DNA from: Paenibacillus sp. LHD-117
Lineage (GTDB): Bacteria > Bacillota > Bacilli > Paenibacillales > Paenibacillaceae
Direction of reading: 5' to 3'
Assembly (NCBI RefSeq): GCF_030929555.1
Contig: NZ_JAVFVT010000036.1
Span: 17,324-81,323 of the forward strand
Length of the DNA: 64,000 nt
Under the pieces are notes generated by a model. It saw only the letters and a list, made by a program, of their open reading frames with translations, did no database searches and had not been told where the DNA came from. The position numbers and the translations under genes are program-made. Positions 44,825-52,576 of the stretch are shown piece after piece; the first letter of the stretch is position 1, and each line of letters starts with the position of its first letter.

Positions 44825-44870
44825 AAAACAGCGGCAACTAAGGACTGTCTTGGGTCCGGTTGCCGCTGAT
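44825..44870. repeat. Second copy of the terminator-like hairpin flanking DUF4303
   Basis: CAGCGGCAAC pairs perfectly with GTTGCCGCTG around an inner GGAC/GTCC helix, closely matching the hairpin at 44097-44150. The right side has only ATTTC, so termination would be weak rightward; leftward it is followed by TTTTATTT. It lies upstream of the DUF4303 start in a gap of ~410 bp that otherwise holds repeat cluster V. Confidence 0.6.
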
Positions 44871-44907
44871 TTCGCTGCTTTCGGTCTCTGTATCACACCC
44901 ATCGCAG

Positions 44908-45093
44908 CTAACGAATCGAGATATCGCTATTGAGCCAAATTTGATCAATTTCCTATTCTAACGAATCCACCTATCGTTATTTCGTGAATTCGCCCCTCCA
45001 AACGCCCATTTGAGGCACTTTAGCGATAGGAGGATTCGTTAGCTCGCCAATTACTTTTGTTTAGGGGCAAATAACGATATGACGATTCGCTGC
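44908..45093. repeat. Intergenic repeat cluster V (CTAACGAATC type, dyad-symmetric)
   Basis: Four 24-bp units at 44908-44931, 44958-44981, 45019-45042 and 45070-45093. Units 1 and 2 read CTAACGAATC-N4-TATCGYTATT rightwards; units 3 and 4 read it leftwards, unit 4 with a GCAGCG start. Centre spacing is 50, 61 and 51 bp, and inner and outer pairs share the same dyad near 45000. The flanking gap contains no gene. Confidence 0.8.
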
Positions 45094-45100
45094 ACCATTC

Positions 45101-45511
45101 TTACGGATTCCGTACCCGAAATCTGTCGCTGTTCATGATTTCTTCGGCAAGGTCCTCCGGAGTCCGTCCCTCGGTGTCCAGCAGGTGGGGCTCATTCGCC
45201 GGCGAAGCCAACAGTTTGTTGCGCAGGAACAGCGAGCGCGCTAGATACTGCTCGTCTCCCCGCTTCCGTAGTCGGGCAGCCAAGGTGTCCGGCTCAGCGT
45301 GCAAAACCGCATAATAGAGCGTCGGTCCGAGATCCGACAGCTGGTCGATGAACCATGGCAGCTCGTCTTCGACGACGAAATCAATGACCACGTCCAGTCC
45401 GTTCAGCAGGAAATTCCGCGTTACCGCCGCAATATTCAGCCAAGCCAGTCGGAGTCGATCCTCCCAGGACGGCTCGGTCTTCCCATGGTAGACATGGAGA
45501 AGAAAATCCAT
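45101..45511 (-). pseudogene. P-loop kinase-like protein lacking its N-terminus
   Basis: The 136 residues (WEDRLRLAWLNIAAVTRNFL; LDVVIDFVVEDELPWFIDQL; AARLRKRGDEQYLARSLFLR) match the middle and end of small nucleotide kinases/AAA proteins that normally start with a GxxGxGKT/S loop and run to about 180-200 residues. The loop is missing: an in-frame TAA lies directly before the ATG and the preceding DNA belongs to a different gene remnant. No ribosome binding site is evident. I treat it as decayed. Confidence 0.6.
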
Positions 45512-45545
45512 TTACGACTGTTCTCGAACACGGGGGAAGATTTCA

Positions 45546-45692
45546 TTAACAATACTTTTCCTTTACAACCTTCAAGTAATTCTCGTCAATACCCGTAATA
45601 GTAGCAATGATTGTAAGTTCCAGGCCTTCTTTCATGGCCTTTCGGGCCATTCGCAAGGAATGCTTAAGCTCCAAAATTTGATAACTTTCTAC
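45546..45692 (-). pseudogene. C-terminal remnant of an Rpn-type nuclease/transposase protein
   Basis: The minus strand encodes YQILELKHSLRMARKAMKEG, LELTIIATITGIDENYL and a short end before TAA, after an in-frame TGA. The ARKMxxEGxxxxxIxxITGL pattern is the usual tail of Rpn-family (PD-(D/E)XK) recombination-promoting nucleases. The nuclease domain is absent. It lies between the kinase remnant and the nucleotidyltransferase gene, marking a deletion-prone patch. Confidence 0.5.
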
Positions 45693-45713
45693 TCAACTCC
45701 TTAACGATATGAA

Positions 45714-46508
45714 TCAACAGCAACGTCCGCTGAAACGATCAGCTGCATTCGCCTGAGCCACCCAACACCTTTTGGCCGCGGATAAGAGCGCGATGCCATC
45801 TTCGATCACGCGCAGCGCCTTTGCGGGGGAATTCTCTTGCGGATAATACGATTGCACCGAAGATAAAAAGGCTTTCGCGGCGTCGCCTGCTTCCGGTTCG
45901 CTCGCCAGCAAAGAGACGGCCTCGTGTTTATTCAAATTCCATATCCGGATGCCGTCCCGATGGATAACAGTCAGAAGCTGAAAGACCACCGGCCAGACGA
46001 TCGTGCACATGAGCCTCGCGCATCGTTCGATGCGATCCTCCCCATGATCCAATAAGAGATGCGGGTTAAAAGCAGCTTCCGGCTGGAGCTTTTCCAATGA
46101 CGCTACCGCGTCTTGCAGGATTTGATCGCCGGTAGCCTCCGGCTCCAACAATTCCCCTGCCAGCAGCTTATAACTGCCGGGAATCGGCGGAAGATAGGCG
46201 TTGGTCTTGGGAGAACTCACGCTAAACTGAATATAGCGAAACGGACGGACCTCAATATCGCTCAATGCATGATGAAGCCTAATGCAGACGGCAGAAGGCA
46301 GCGTCCCGCATTCATTCAAACCCGCGTCATCCACATAGAGCACGTAATCAATATCGCTGCTGCCCGGAATAACGCCTCCTTTCACCGCCGACCCCTGCAC
46401 GATCAAGCCTCTAAAAGACGAGCCGACATGAAATAGCACAATGTCCCGTACTTGCAAATTAATTCGGTTGGTTGCATCTTGAAGGTCTTCCATAATGGCT
46501 TCGATCAC
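45714..46508 (-). CDS. Nucleotidyltransferase-domain protein
   Basis: A 264-residue protein with the minimal nucleotidyltransferase motif: QGSAVKGGVIPGSSDIDYVL (GS...SDID, residues about 36-55), where the two Asp bind metal. A helical C-terminal domain follows, as in aminoglycoside nucleotidyltransferases and related enzymes that move NMP onto a hydroxyl group. Substrate unknown. The annotated start is GTG 46508; an ATG at 46493 is also possible, and GAGG is poorly placed for both. It stands alone next to pseudogenes. Confidence 0.75.
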   Translation of the reverse strand: MIEAIMEDLQDATNRINLQVRDIVLFHVGSSFRGLIVQGSAVKGGVIPGSSDIDYVLYVDDAGLNECGTLPSAVCIRLHHALSDIEVRPFRYIQFSVSSPKTNAYLPPIPGSYKLLAGELLEPEATGDQILQDAVASLEKLQPEAAFNPHLLLDHGEDRIERCARLMCTIVWPVVFQLLTVIHRDGIRIWNLNKHEAVSLLASEPEAGDAAKAFLSSVQSYYPQENSPAKALRVIEDGIALLSAAKRCWVAQANAADRFSGRCC

Positions 46509-46635
46509 CTCGATTTGATGATAAGAAATTAGATCATCATCTCAATTCGCAATCGCCTTGTCAATAAAAAAAACCGGATCGTGAGGCGCTATTACCCACT
46601 GGTTATCCATGAAGTCACTTTCCTTGTTAATCTGC

Positions 46636-47922
46636 TTAAGATCGCCCCACCTGCGACTTCAGCTGCTCGATCACGGCTCTCAGATTGGGATTGGCTTGAG
46701 CGAAATAGCCGCTCATCGGGCACGGCCGTTCCTCCAGCCGCTTCAACACGGTCCGGATCGTATGCTGCTCGGGCGTCAGCCGCTCGTCGACTTCTTCCCA
46801 ATAGAGAGGGGCCGCGACCGTGGCCTCCGTTATGCCTCTTGCGGAATAGGGACTAATGATCGTTTTGCCGTACGCATGCTGAATGTAGTCGACGTATAAC
46901 CGATTGCCTCGGTTCTTCTTAAGCCGTTCCGTCGTGAACAACGCCGGGAACTTCTGCACCAGATAGTCGGCCACGAACGACGTGAATATGCGCGTGTCGT
47001 CATAGGTAAGCGGCGGCTCGGCGCTCCCAAGCGGGATATGGATTTGCAATCCTTTGCCCCCTGATACCTTCGGATATCCGACAATGAAGAAACTCTCCAG
47101 TATCGCTCGAATTTCCACCGCCGCCTTGATCGCCAGCGGAAACGCCTCCCTGCCGGGCGGATCGAGATCGAGCACGATCTCCAGCGGATCCGTTGCCCCG
47201 AACGTCTGGAAGGGCACATGCAGCTCGATCGCCGCCTGGTTGCCCAGCCAGACGAGCGTCGACAGGTCGTTGCAGAGAATGTAGTCGATGCCCTCCGATT
47301 CGGCGGTCCGAATGAAGTCGGGCGCATACTTCGGGCAGTTCTTCTGATAGAACCGCTCCCCCTCCACGCCGTCCGGGAACCGGATCGAAGTCAGCATGCG
47401 ATCCCGGAGGAAAGGAAGCAGCCGAGGAGCGATCTGAATCAAATACGCGGCGTAAGCTTCCTTATCGATGCCGGCGGACGGCCATAACGGTTTGTCTGGA
47501 TGCGTGATGCCCGCCTCCGGCGGCACGTCGGCATTGTCCACGATCAGCCTGTTCCGCGTGCATTCGGGCGCTTTCTCCCGCAGCCGGAAAGCCCGGAATA
47601 CGGGATTGACCAGTTGATCGTTCCCGCTGATCGCATCGAACGTTAATTCCACACATATGGCGGGCTTGATCCCGATAAGCGAACCGGCGGCGCTTCCCTT
47701 CAATGGAGCATGGCCAGCGTCTCGATTCGTCATAATCGTCTGAACGAGCGACTGCCGCTCCTCCTGCTTCATCCCCTTGCCGAACAAGCCGTACGGAACC
47801 CATTCCGCCCCGCTGTACAATCCTGCCATAAATCGTTCATCCTTCTCGCTATACCCGAGTATCGCGAATAGGCCGCGATAGGGCCTGTCTCGTTCCGCGA
47901 ATGCCAACATCTCCTTCCACAA
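46636..47922 (-). CDS. LigD-type DNA repair polymerase with OB-fold remnant, no adenylation domain
   Basis: About 300 C-terminal residues form the archaeo-eukaryotic primase-type polymerase of bacterial NHEJ: MLTSIRFPDGVEGERFYQKN, the metal-binding pair in IVLDLDPPGREAF and GGKGLQIHIPL. The first ~125 residues (RGLFAILGYSEKDERFMAGL; IKPAICVELTFDAIS) look like the OB-fold that ends an ATP-dependent DNA ligase. Bacillus LigD (about 611 residues) has adenylation, OB and polymerase domains in this order, so ~180 N-terminal residues with the catalytic lysine are missing. TTG 47922 or ATG 47910 could start it; neither has a well-placed RBS. No ku gene is visible. Confidence 0.8.
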   Translation of the reverse strand: MWKEMLAFAERDRPYRGLFAILGYSEKDERFMAGLYSGAEWVPYGLFGKGMKQEERQSLVQTIMTNRDAGHAPLKGSAAGSLIGIKPAICVELTFDAISGNDQLVNPVFRAFRLREKAPECTRNRLIVDNADVPPEAGITHPDKPLWPSAGIDKEAYAAYLIQIAPRLLPFLRDRMLTSIRFPDGVEGERFYQKNCPKYAPDFIRTAESEGIDYILCNDLSTLVWLGNQAAIELHVPFQTFGATDPLEIVLDLDPPGREAFPLAIKAAVEIRAILESFFIVGYPKVSGGKGLQIHIPLGSAEPPLTYDDTRIFTSFVADYLVQKFPALFTTERLKKNRGNRLYVDYIQHAYGKTIISPYSARGITEATVAAPLYWEEVDERLTPEQHTIRTVLKRLEERPCPMSGYFAQANPNLRAVIEQLKSQVGRS

Positions 47923-47962
47923 CCTTTCTCGCCGTTCTCCGCATGACTTCCTTGCGGGATCG

Positions 47963-47995
47963 AAAAAATGGACCCCGCCATGGGCTGACGGGGTC
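47963..47995 (-). terminator. Terminator after the second sensor operon
   Basis: On the minus strand GACCCCG pairs with CGGGGTC and is followed by CATTTTTTC. It lies 41 bp after the stop at 48036 and about 40 bp before the LigD-like start, leaving little room for a promoter of that gene. Confidence 0.82.
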
Positions 47996-48035
47996 TGTGT
48001 CTATATAGCTTTTGCTATAGGAGGGAGATTATGCG

Positions 48036-49019
48036 TTACCTGTCGTAGAAAGGGAAAAGCAGCTTCTGGTTTTCCTCCTCGTACATATTCTGCTTCGTGA
48101 TGATCAGCGAGCCAGTGTCGATCACATCGGGCACTTTCTTGCCACGCAGCGCGCTAACCGCCGTTTTGATGCTCAAATAGCCCATTTGGAAGGGCCGCTG
48201 GATTACGGTCGCCTGCATAATGCCTTCTTCCAGCAGCTTAATCTCGTTCATGGAGCTGTCGAAGCCGATCAGCTTGACTTGCCCTTGAAGCCGCATGTCG
48301 CGGATCGCGCGGCCCGCGCCGGCGCTCGTCGGTTCGTTCAAACCGATGATGCCGCGCACGTCCGGATGTTCGGTCATCACTTGTTTCGCGATTTCGTAGG
48401 CGTTCTCCTCAAGCCCGTCGGCGTAGTACGTCTCCAGCGTTACAATATCGGGATTGCCGTCCAATACCGCGCGAACGCCCTGTTCCCTGTCGTTCAGGGA
48501 GGCGGCCGTACGGACGTAGTTAATGATGGCAACCTTCGACTTCCCGTTCAGCTGCCGAAGCATCTCCAGACCGACCAATTCGCCTGCTTTTCGGTTATCC
48601 GTCGCGACTACGCTTTGCGCGATATCCGCGTTAATGCCGGAGTCCACGACGAATAAGCGGATGCCGCTTTTCTTCACCTTCTCCGACGCCGGAACGAGCC
48701 GGTTGAAGTCGTTCGCGGCGAGCACGATGGCATCGGGCTTATCCTTGATCGCTTCCTCCAAAAGCGCGATTTGCCCGTCGACATCCGCTTCCGTATCGGA
48801 GCCCCGTTTGTCCACGTTCGCTCCGAATTCCTGCGCCGCCACGTCGATGCCGTCCTCCAGCACTTGCCAGAATTCGATCGAGTCGTCCGTCGACTTGAGA
48901 ATAACCACGATATCCAGCTTGTCGTCGTCCGACACCCGCGAGAACGAATAGAAGCTCGCCGCTCCCAGCAACGCGAGCAGGATGACAGCCCATAGGGCCT
49001 GGCTCTTGCTCCTCTTCAT
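48036..49019 (-). CDS. Membrane-anchored sugar-binding protein of a sensor module
   Basis: A 327-residue protein. An N-terminal helix (ALWAVILLALLGAASFYSF) without lipobox anchors a type 1 periplasmic-binding domain (LDIVVILKSTDDSIEFWQVL; KPDAIVLAANDFNRLVPASE; VKLIGFDSSMNEIKLLEEGI). Its ATG overlaps the kinase stop (ATGA, 49019-49016), so it is made together with the kinase rather than with the transporter. Such extra binding proteins commonly present ligand to the kinase. It resembles the RbsB-like protein at 52577 and so may recognise the same sugar. Confidence 0.88.
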   Translation of the reverse strand: MKRSKSQALWAVILLALLGAASFYSFSRVSDDDKLDIVVILKSTDDSIEFWQVLEDGIDVAAQEFGANVDKRGSDTEADVDGQIALLEEAIKDKPDAIVLAANDFNRLVPASEKVKKSGIRLFVVDSGINADIAQSVVATDNRKAGELVGLEMLRQLNGKSKVAIINYVRTAASLNDREQGVRAVLDGNPDIVTLETYYADGLEENAYEIAKQVMTEHPDVRGIIGLNEPTSAGAGRAIRDMRLQGQVKLIGFDSSMNEIKLLEEGIMQATVIQRPFQMGYLSIKTAVSALRGKKVPDVIDTGSLIITKQNMYEEENQKLLFPFYDR

Positions 49020-50803
49020 CCTTTGCCTCCTTCCATCGCCTTCGACGTCTTCGACAACCGGATCGTCACTTTCGTTCCTACGCCCAAGGTGCTGCTGTAG
49101 CTGAGCCCGTACTCCGCGCCGTAATAAAGCTGAAGACGCTCATGGACGTTGCGCACGCCGACGCCGCGGCCTTGCGCGCGCCCGGCGGCTGCCGGGGACA
49201 TGATCGTCCGGCATGTTTCCTCGTCCATCCCGCGGCCGTCGTCCTCGACGATGAGTAAAACATCGGAATCCGACTCTTCCGAGCGGATGGTCACGCAGCC
49301 CGGTCCCCGCCGCATCTTAATCCCGTGGTAAATCGCGTTCTCGACGATCGGCTGCAGAATGACCTTGATCGTTTGAAAATGCCGGACCGAGTCATGAATG
49401 TCGATCCGATAATCGAGCTTGTCGCTGTAGCGCATCTTTTGGATTTTCAAATAGTTCGCGATATGTTCGATCTCCGTGGCGATCGGCACGAGCTCCTCGC
49501 CTTTGCTGATCGATGCGCGGAGCAGCCTGGCCAGCGCAGACGTCATCACGACAACTTCCTTGGACTTGTTGCTCTCCGCCATCCAGACGATCGAGTCGAG
49601 CGTGTTGTACAGGAAATGGGGATTGATCTGCGCTTGCAAGGCGTTGATCTCGCTTTTTCTTTTTTGCTCCTGATTGAGCACGACCTGCTCCATCAGCTCC
49701 TTGATTTTGCCGACCATGATGTTGAACGTCCTTGCCAGCCTGCCGATTTCGATCGTTCGCGGCACAGGCACGTGAATATCGAAATTTCCTTTCTCCACTT
49801 CCTTCATGTACTGCTCCAGCTGCTTGATGGGCCGGCTGATCCGCTGCGAGAGGATGACCGATATCATGATCGCGATCACGATGCAGATGAGACCGAGAAT
49901 AATAAACGAAAGCCGCAGCGTGTGCTGGTTGGCGACAAGCTCGTTGACGTACGAGACGCCGACGATTTTCCAGCCGAACTCGGAGTCCCGCACCGTGTAC
50001 ATCCGGCTGCCGCTGCCTTCGTCGCTCGTGAACGTACCATTTCGAACCTCCAGCACCTTATCGATCATTTCCGACTTCAGGTTGCTATAGACGAGCTGCT
50101 GCTGCGGGTGGTACACGATCTGGCCGCCCGCGTCTACGATGAACAGGTAGCCCCGCTGTCCTAATTGAATATCCTTCAGCATGTCGTTCATGACGCTGAA
50201 GTTGAGATCGACGAGAAACACGCCGAGTTTCCGGCCGCCGTCCCGGCTGATCAGCTCGCGGCTCAATGAGACGACCCACGGATAACGGCCTTTAAAGATC
50301 GGCTGCACGTGAGACGACGAGATCACGTTGTCCCCGCCTGCCGCCACCGCGTCCCGGTACCACTTCATCTCATGAATGTCGACGAACGGGTTCAGTTCGA
50401 AATCTTTGCGTCCCGATACGAATTTGCCGTTGCTGCCGAAGACGTTGACCGACGCGATATCCGTTCGGGAAACAAGCATCGACTCCAAAAAATCCGAGAT
50501 CGACTCCTTCAGTTTCTTCTCCTCTTCCAGACTGCCGAAGGAGGATGCCGATAAATACTGCTGGATATTCCGGTTGCCCGCGGCCAGGTCCGACATATAT
50601 TTCATGCCGCTAATATACGACTCGATATTCTGGTTCACTTGCTTAACCAGTTCCGTCGTGTACGCTTCCGCGTTCTTCTGGACGGAATCCCGGGACAGGT
50701 AATAAGACGTGACGCTCATGATCAGAATCGTCATCAGTATAACGAGGACGAAGGCCAGGACGATATTGGTCCGAAAGCTGCGAAATCTGAAAAATAGGTG
50801 CAT
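49016..50803 (-). CDS. Sensor histidine kinase (YesM-like), second system
   Basis: A 595-residue membrane kinase. Transmembrane helices near 13-35 and 293-315 flank an extracellular dCache-type sensor (GYLFIVDAGGQIVYHPQQQL). HAMP follows (SQRISRPIKQLEQYMKEVEK), then LQAQINPHFLYNTLDSI with the phosphoacceptor His, and the ATPase domain (ILQPIVENAIYHGIK; VEDDGRGM). The response-regulator gene is 6 bp upstream and the binding-protein gene overlaps downstream, so the three are one operon. Confidence 0.93.
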   Translation of the reverse strand: MHLFFRFRSFRTNIVLAFVLVILMTILIMSVTSYYLSRDSVQKNAEAYTTELVKQVNQNIESYISGMKYMSDLAAGNRNIQQYLSASSFGSLEEEKKLKESISDFLESMLVSRTDIASVNVFGSNGKFVSGRKDFELNPFVDIHEMKWYRDAVAAGGDNVISSSHVQPIFKGRYPWVVSLSRELISRDGGRKLGVFLVDLNFSVMNDMLKDIQLGQRGYLFIVDAGGQIVYHPQQQLVYSNLKSEMIDKVLEVRNGTFTSDEGSGSRMYTVRDSEFGWKIVGVSYVNELVANQHTLRLSFIILGLICIVIAIMISVILSQRISRPIKQLEQYMKEVEKGNFDIHVPVPRTIEIGRLARTFNIMVGKIKELMEQVVLNQEQKRKSEINALQAQINPHFLYNTLDSIVWMAESNKSKEVVVMTSALARLLRASISKGEELVPIATEIEHIANYLKIQKMRYSDKLDYRIDIHDSVRHFQTIKVILQPIVENAIYHGIKMRRGPGCVTIRSEESDSDVLLIVEDDGRGMDEETCRTIMSPAAAGRAQGRGVGVRNVHERLQLYYGAEYGLSYSSTLGVGTKVTIRLSKTSKAMEGGKG

Positions 50804-50809
50804 CCGTCT

Positions 50810-52426
50810 TCACGCCTCTTTCATCGTTTTGAGCCGATACTCGGTCGGCGTGTCGCCCGTATGTTTTTTGAACGCCCCGCTGAAATAATGCGGGTCCCCA
50901 TACCCGACTTCATAGGCGACTTCGTAGCTTTTCATCGAGGTGAGCGCAAGCAGCTCCTTCGCCTTCTCCATTCGTTCGTCGGTGACGAATTCAACAAACG
51001 TCTTGCCCGTGTTATGTTTGAACAACGCGCTGAAGTAACTTGCGCTCATGGAAATATGTTGGCACACGTCCTTCAGCGACAGCTCCGGGTTCTTGTAGTG
51101 AAACTTAACGTATTCGATCGCCTTGGCGACCTGCTGCACGCTGTAATCCTCGCGTCTGCCTCGAATGGCCCGTACGCTCTCCGCGCAAAGCCGCTTCATC
51201 CACTCCCGGGCTTCATCCAGCTTGACGAACTTCGCGATTTCATGCAGCGGACTCGCCATGCCGGGAGACGAAACCGGCGAGCTTCCGTTCGTCTCGTACA
51301 ACGTATGCATGAGCGTGAGGACGATTCGCTGCAAGTACATCTGGCACAGCTCCGCCGGCAGCAGTTGCTCCCGGATCGCCGCGAACAGATGGTCGACCCA
51401 GCGCTCCAGCTCTTCGGGTGTGCCCGTCTTCAGCTTCGTGATCAATTCGTTCTCCCATGCGACAACCGCCAGCGCTTCGGGGCGGTTGCGCTGCGCCATG
51501 TCGGAGAGCCTAATGATCGTATTCGAGCCGATCACGAACCGGTAATCCAGCGCGGACAAGGCAGATTGATGCGCGAACGGAATATCGCCGTCCCATTCCG
51601 CCCGCTGCCCGATTCCGATGGACGCCTTGACCGGCAAAATCGCCGTCACCGCTTCGTGGATGCGTTCGGCCGCCTGCAGCGCCTCCTCCTCGAGCGCGTC
51701 AGGATCGCTTCCGCTTAGCAGCGCAAGAACGCGGTCCTCCCTGTCGCGGAATACGGCCGATCCGGCGAGCTTGCCCATGATTTCCTGCGCCACGTTGCAC
51801 ACCGCGAACCGGATCAGCTGCTGATCCGTCGTCGACGCGGAGTCGCTCCAGACGAACTCGTCGACGTCTATCGCCAGCTCGATCAGGTAAGGGCCTTCCC
51901 ATCGGAGCCCGTAATAATCCCAGCCTTCCAGCCGCTGCCTCTTGGACAATCGAGATGTCATCATCCGCTCCAGGAACCGGTCCCGAAGCAGCGGCATGTT
52001 CTCCGTCAATTGTTGCTTCAAATGCTCGTAATCCTGTTTCTGCCTCCTCGCGAGATCGAGCTCTCCCTCCAGCTTGCGAAGCACGTTCCCGAGCTCCGCC
52101 GCCGTTACCGGCTTCAGAATATAGTCCACGGCTTGAAGCTTAATCGCTTGCTGCGCGTAATCGAAATCGTCGTAGCCGGTCAATATGATGACTCTGACCT
52201 CGGGGTATTGGTCCGCAAGCCGTCGCGTCAGCTCTAGTCCGTCCATGAACGGCATGCCGATATCGGTCAATACGACATCCGGCATGTCGCGCGTGACGAA
52301 TTCCAGCGCTTCGACGCCGTCCTCGCAATCGCCGACGCAGCGGAAGCCGTGCTCCTCCCAGTTCATCTGGTGTTTGATCGCATCCCGGACAAGTACTTCG
52401 TCGTCCACAATGAGCAATTTGTACAT
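50810..52426 (-). CDS. Response regulator with AraC-type DNA-binding domain, second system
   Basis: A 538-residue YesN-like regulator. Receiver domain with LLIVDDEVLVRDAIK, phosphoacceptor in VVLTDIGMPFMDG (Asp near 55) and VIILTGYDDFDYAQQAIK; AraC-type domain at the end (LSLKDVCQHISMSASYFSAL; VAYEVGYGDPHYFSGAFKKH). Start ATG 52426 (MYKLLIV) has GGAGG upstream; the longer frame to 52501 is not needed. First gene of the regulator-kinase-binding-protein operon, behind its own candidate cre site. Confidence 0.93.
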   Translation of the reverse strand: MYKLLIVDDEVLVRDAIKHQMNWEEHGFRCVGDCEDGVEALEFVTRDMPDVVLTDIGMPFMDGLELTRRLADQYPEVRVIILTGYDDFDYAQQAIKLQAVDYILKPVTAAELGNVLRKLEGELDLARRQKQDYEHLKQQLTENMPLLRDRFLERMMTSRLSKRQRLEGWDYYGLRWEGPYLIELAIDVDEFVWSDSASTTDQQLIRFAVCNVAQEIMGKLAGSAVFRDREDRVLALLSGSDPDALEEEALQAAERIHEAVTAILPVKASIGIGQRAEWDGDIPFAHQSALSALDYRFVIGSNTIIRLSDMAQRNRPEALAVVAWENELITKLKTGTPEELERWVDHLFAAIREQLLPAELCQMYLQRIVLTLMHTLYETNGSSPVSSPGMASPLHEIAKFVKLDEAREWMKRLCAESVRAIRGRREDYSVQQVAKAIEYVKFHYKNPELSLKDVCQHISMSASYFSALFKHNTGKTFVEFVTDERMEKAKELLALTSMKSYEVAYEVGYGDPHYFSGAFKKHTGDTPTEYRLKTMKEA

Positions 52427-52464
52427 CGGCACCCCGCCTCCTTCCTGATTTACCGCGCAATTCA

Positions 52465-52480
52465 ATGGAAGCGCTTTACC
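52465..52480 (-). promoter_or_regulatory. Candidate cre (CcpA) site upstream of the second regulator gene
   Basis: ATGGAAGCGCTTTACC matches the catabolite-responsive element WTGNNARCGNWWWCAW at 14 of 16 positions, about 40 bp before the regulator start. It suggests carbon catabolite repression of the sensor operon. A weaker GCGCTT motif (TTGAAGCGCTTACATG, 56232-56247) lies upstream of the RbsA-like gene. Confidence 0.45.
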
Positions 52481-52535
52481 TTCATCATAGCTCACTCGCA
52501 TCCGGAATCCAATGACATATTTCGAATAAAATTTC

Positions 52536-52562
52536 CAAAAAGCTCCGGTCGCCCGGAGCTTT
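52536..52562 (-). terminator. Terminator after the RbsB-like gene
   Basis: On the minus strand AAAGCTCCGG pairs with CCGGAGCTTT and continues into TTGG and a T-rich tract. It separates the transporter operon from the sensor operon. Confidence 0.85.
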
Positions 52563-52576
52563 CATGTATTTGTCGT

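Noticed and set aside
44908..45093. CRISPR array
   Set aside because: Only four units, in opposite orientations, with alternating 26- and 37-bp gaps and no cas genes nearby.
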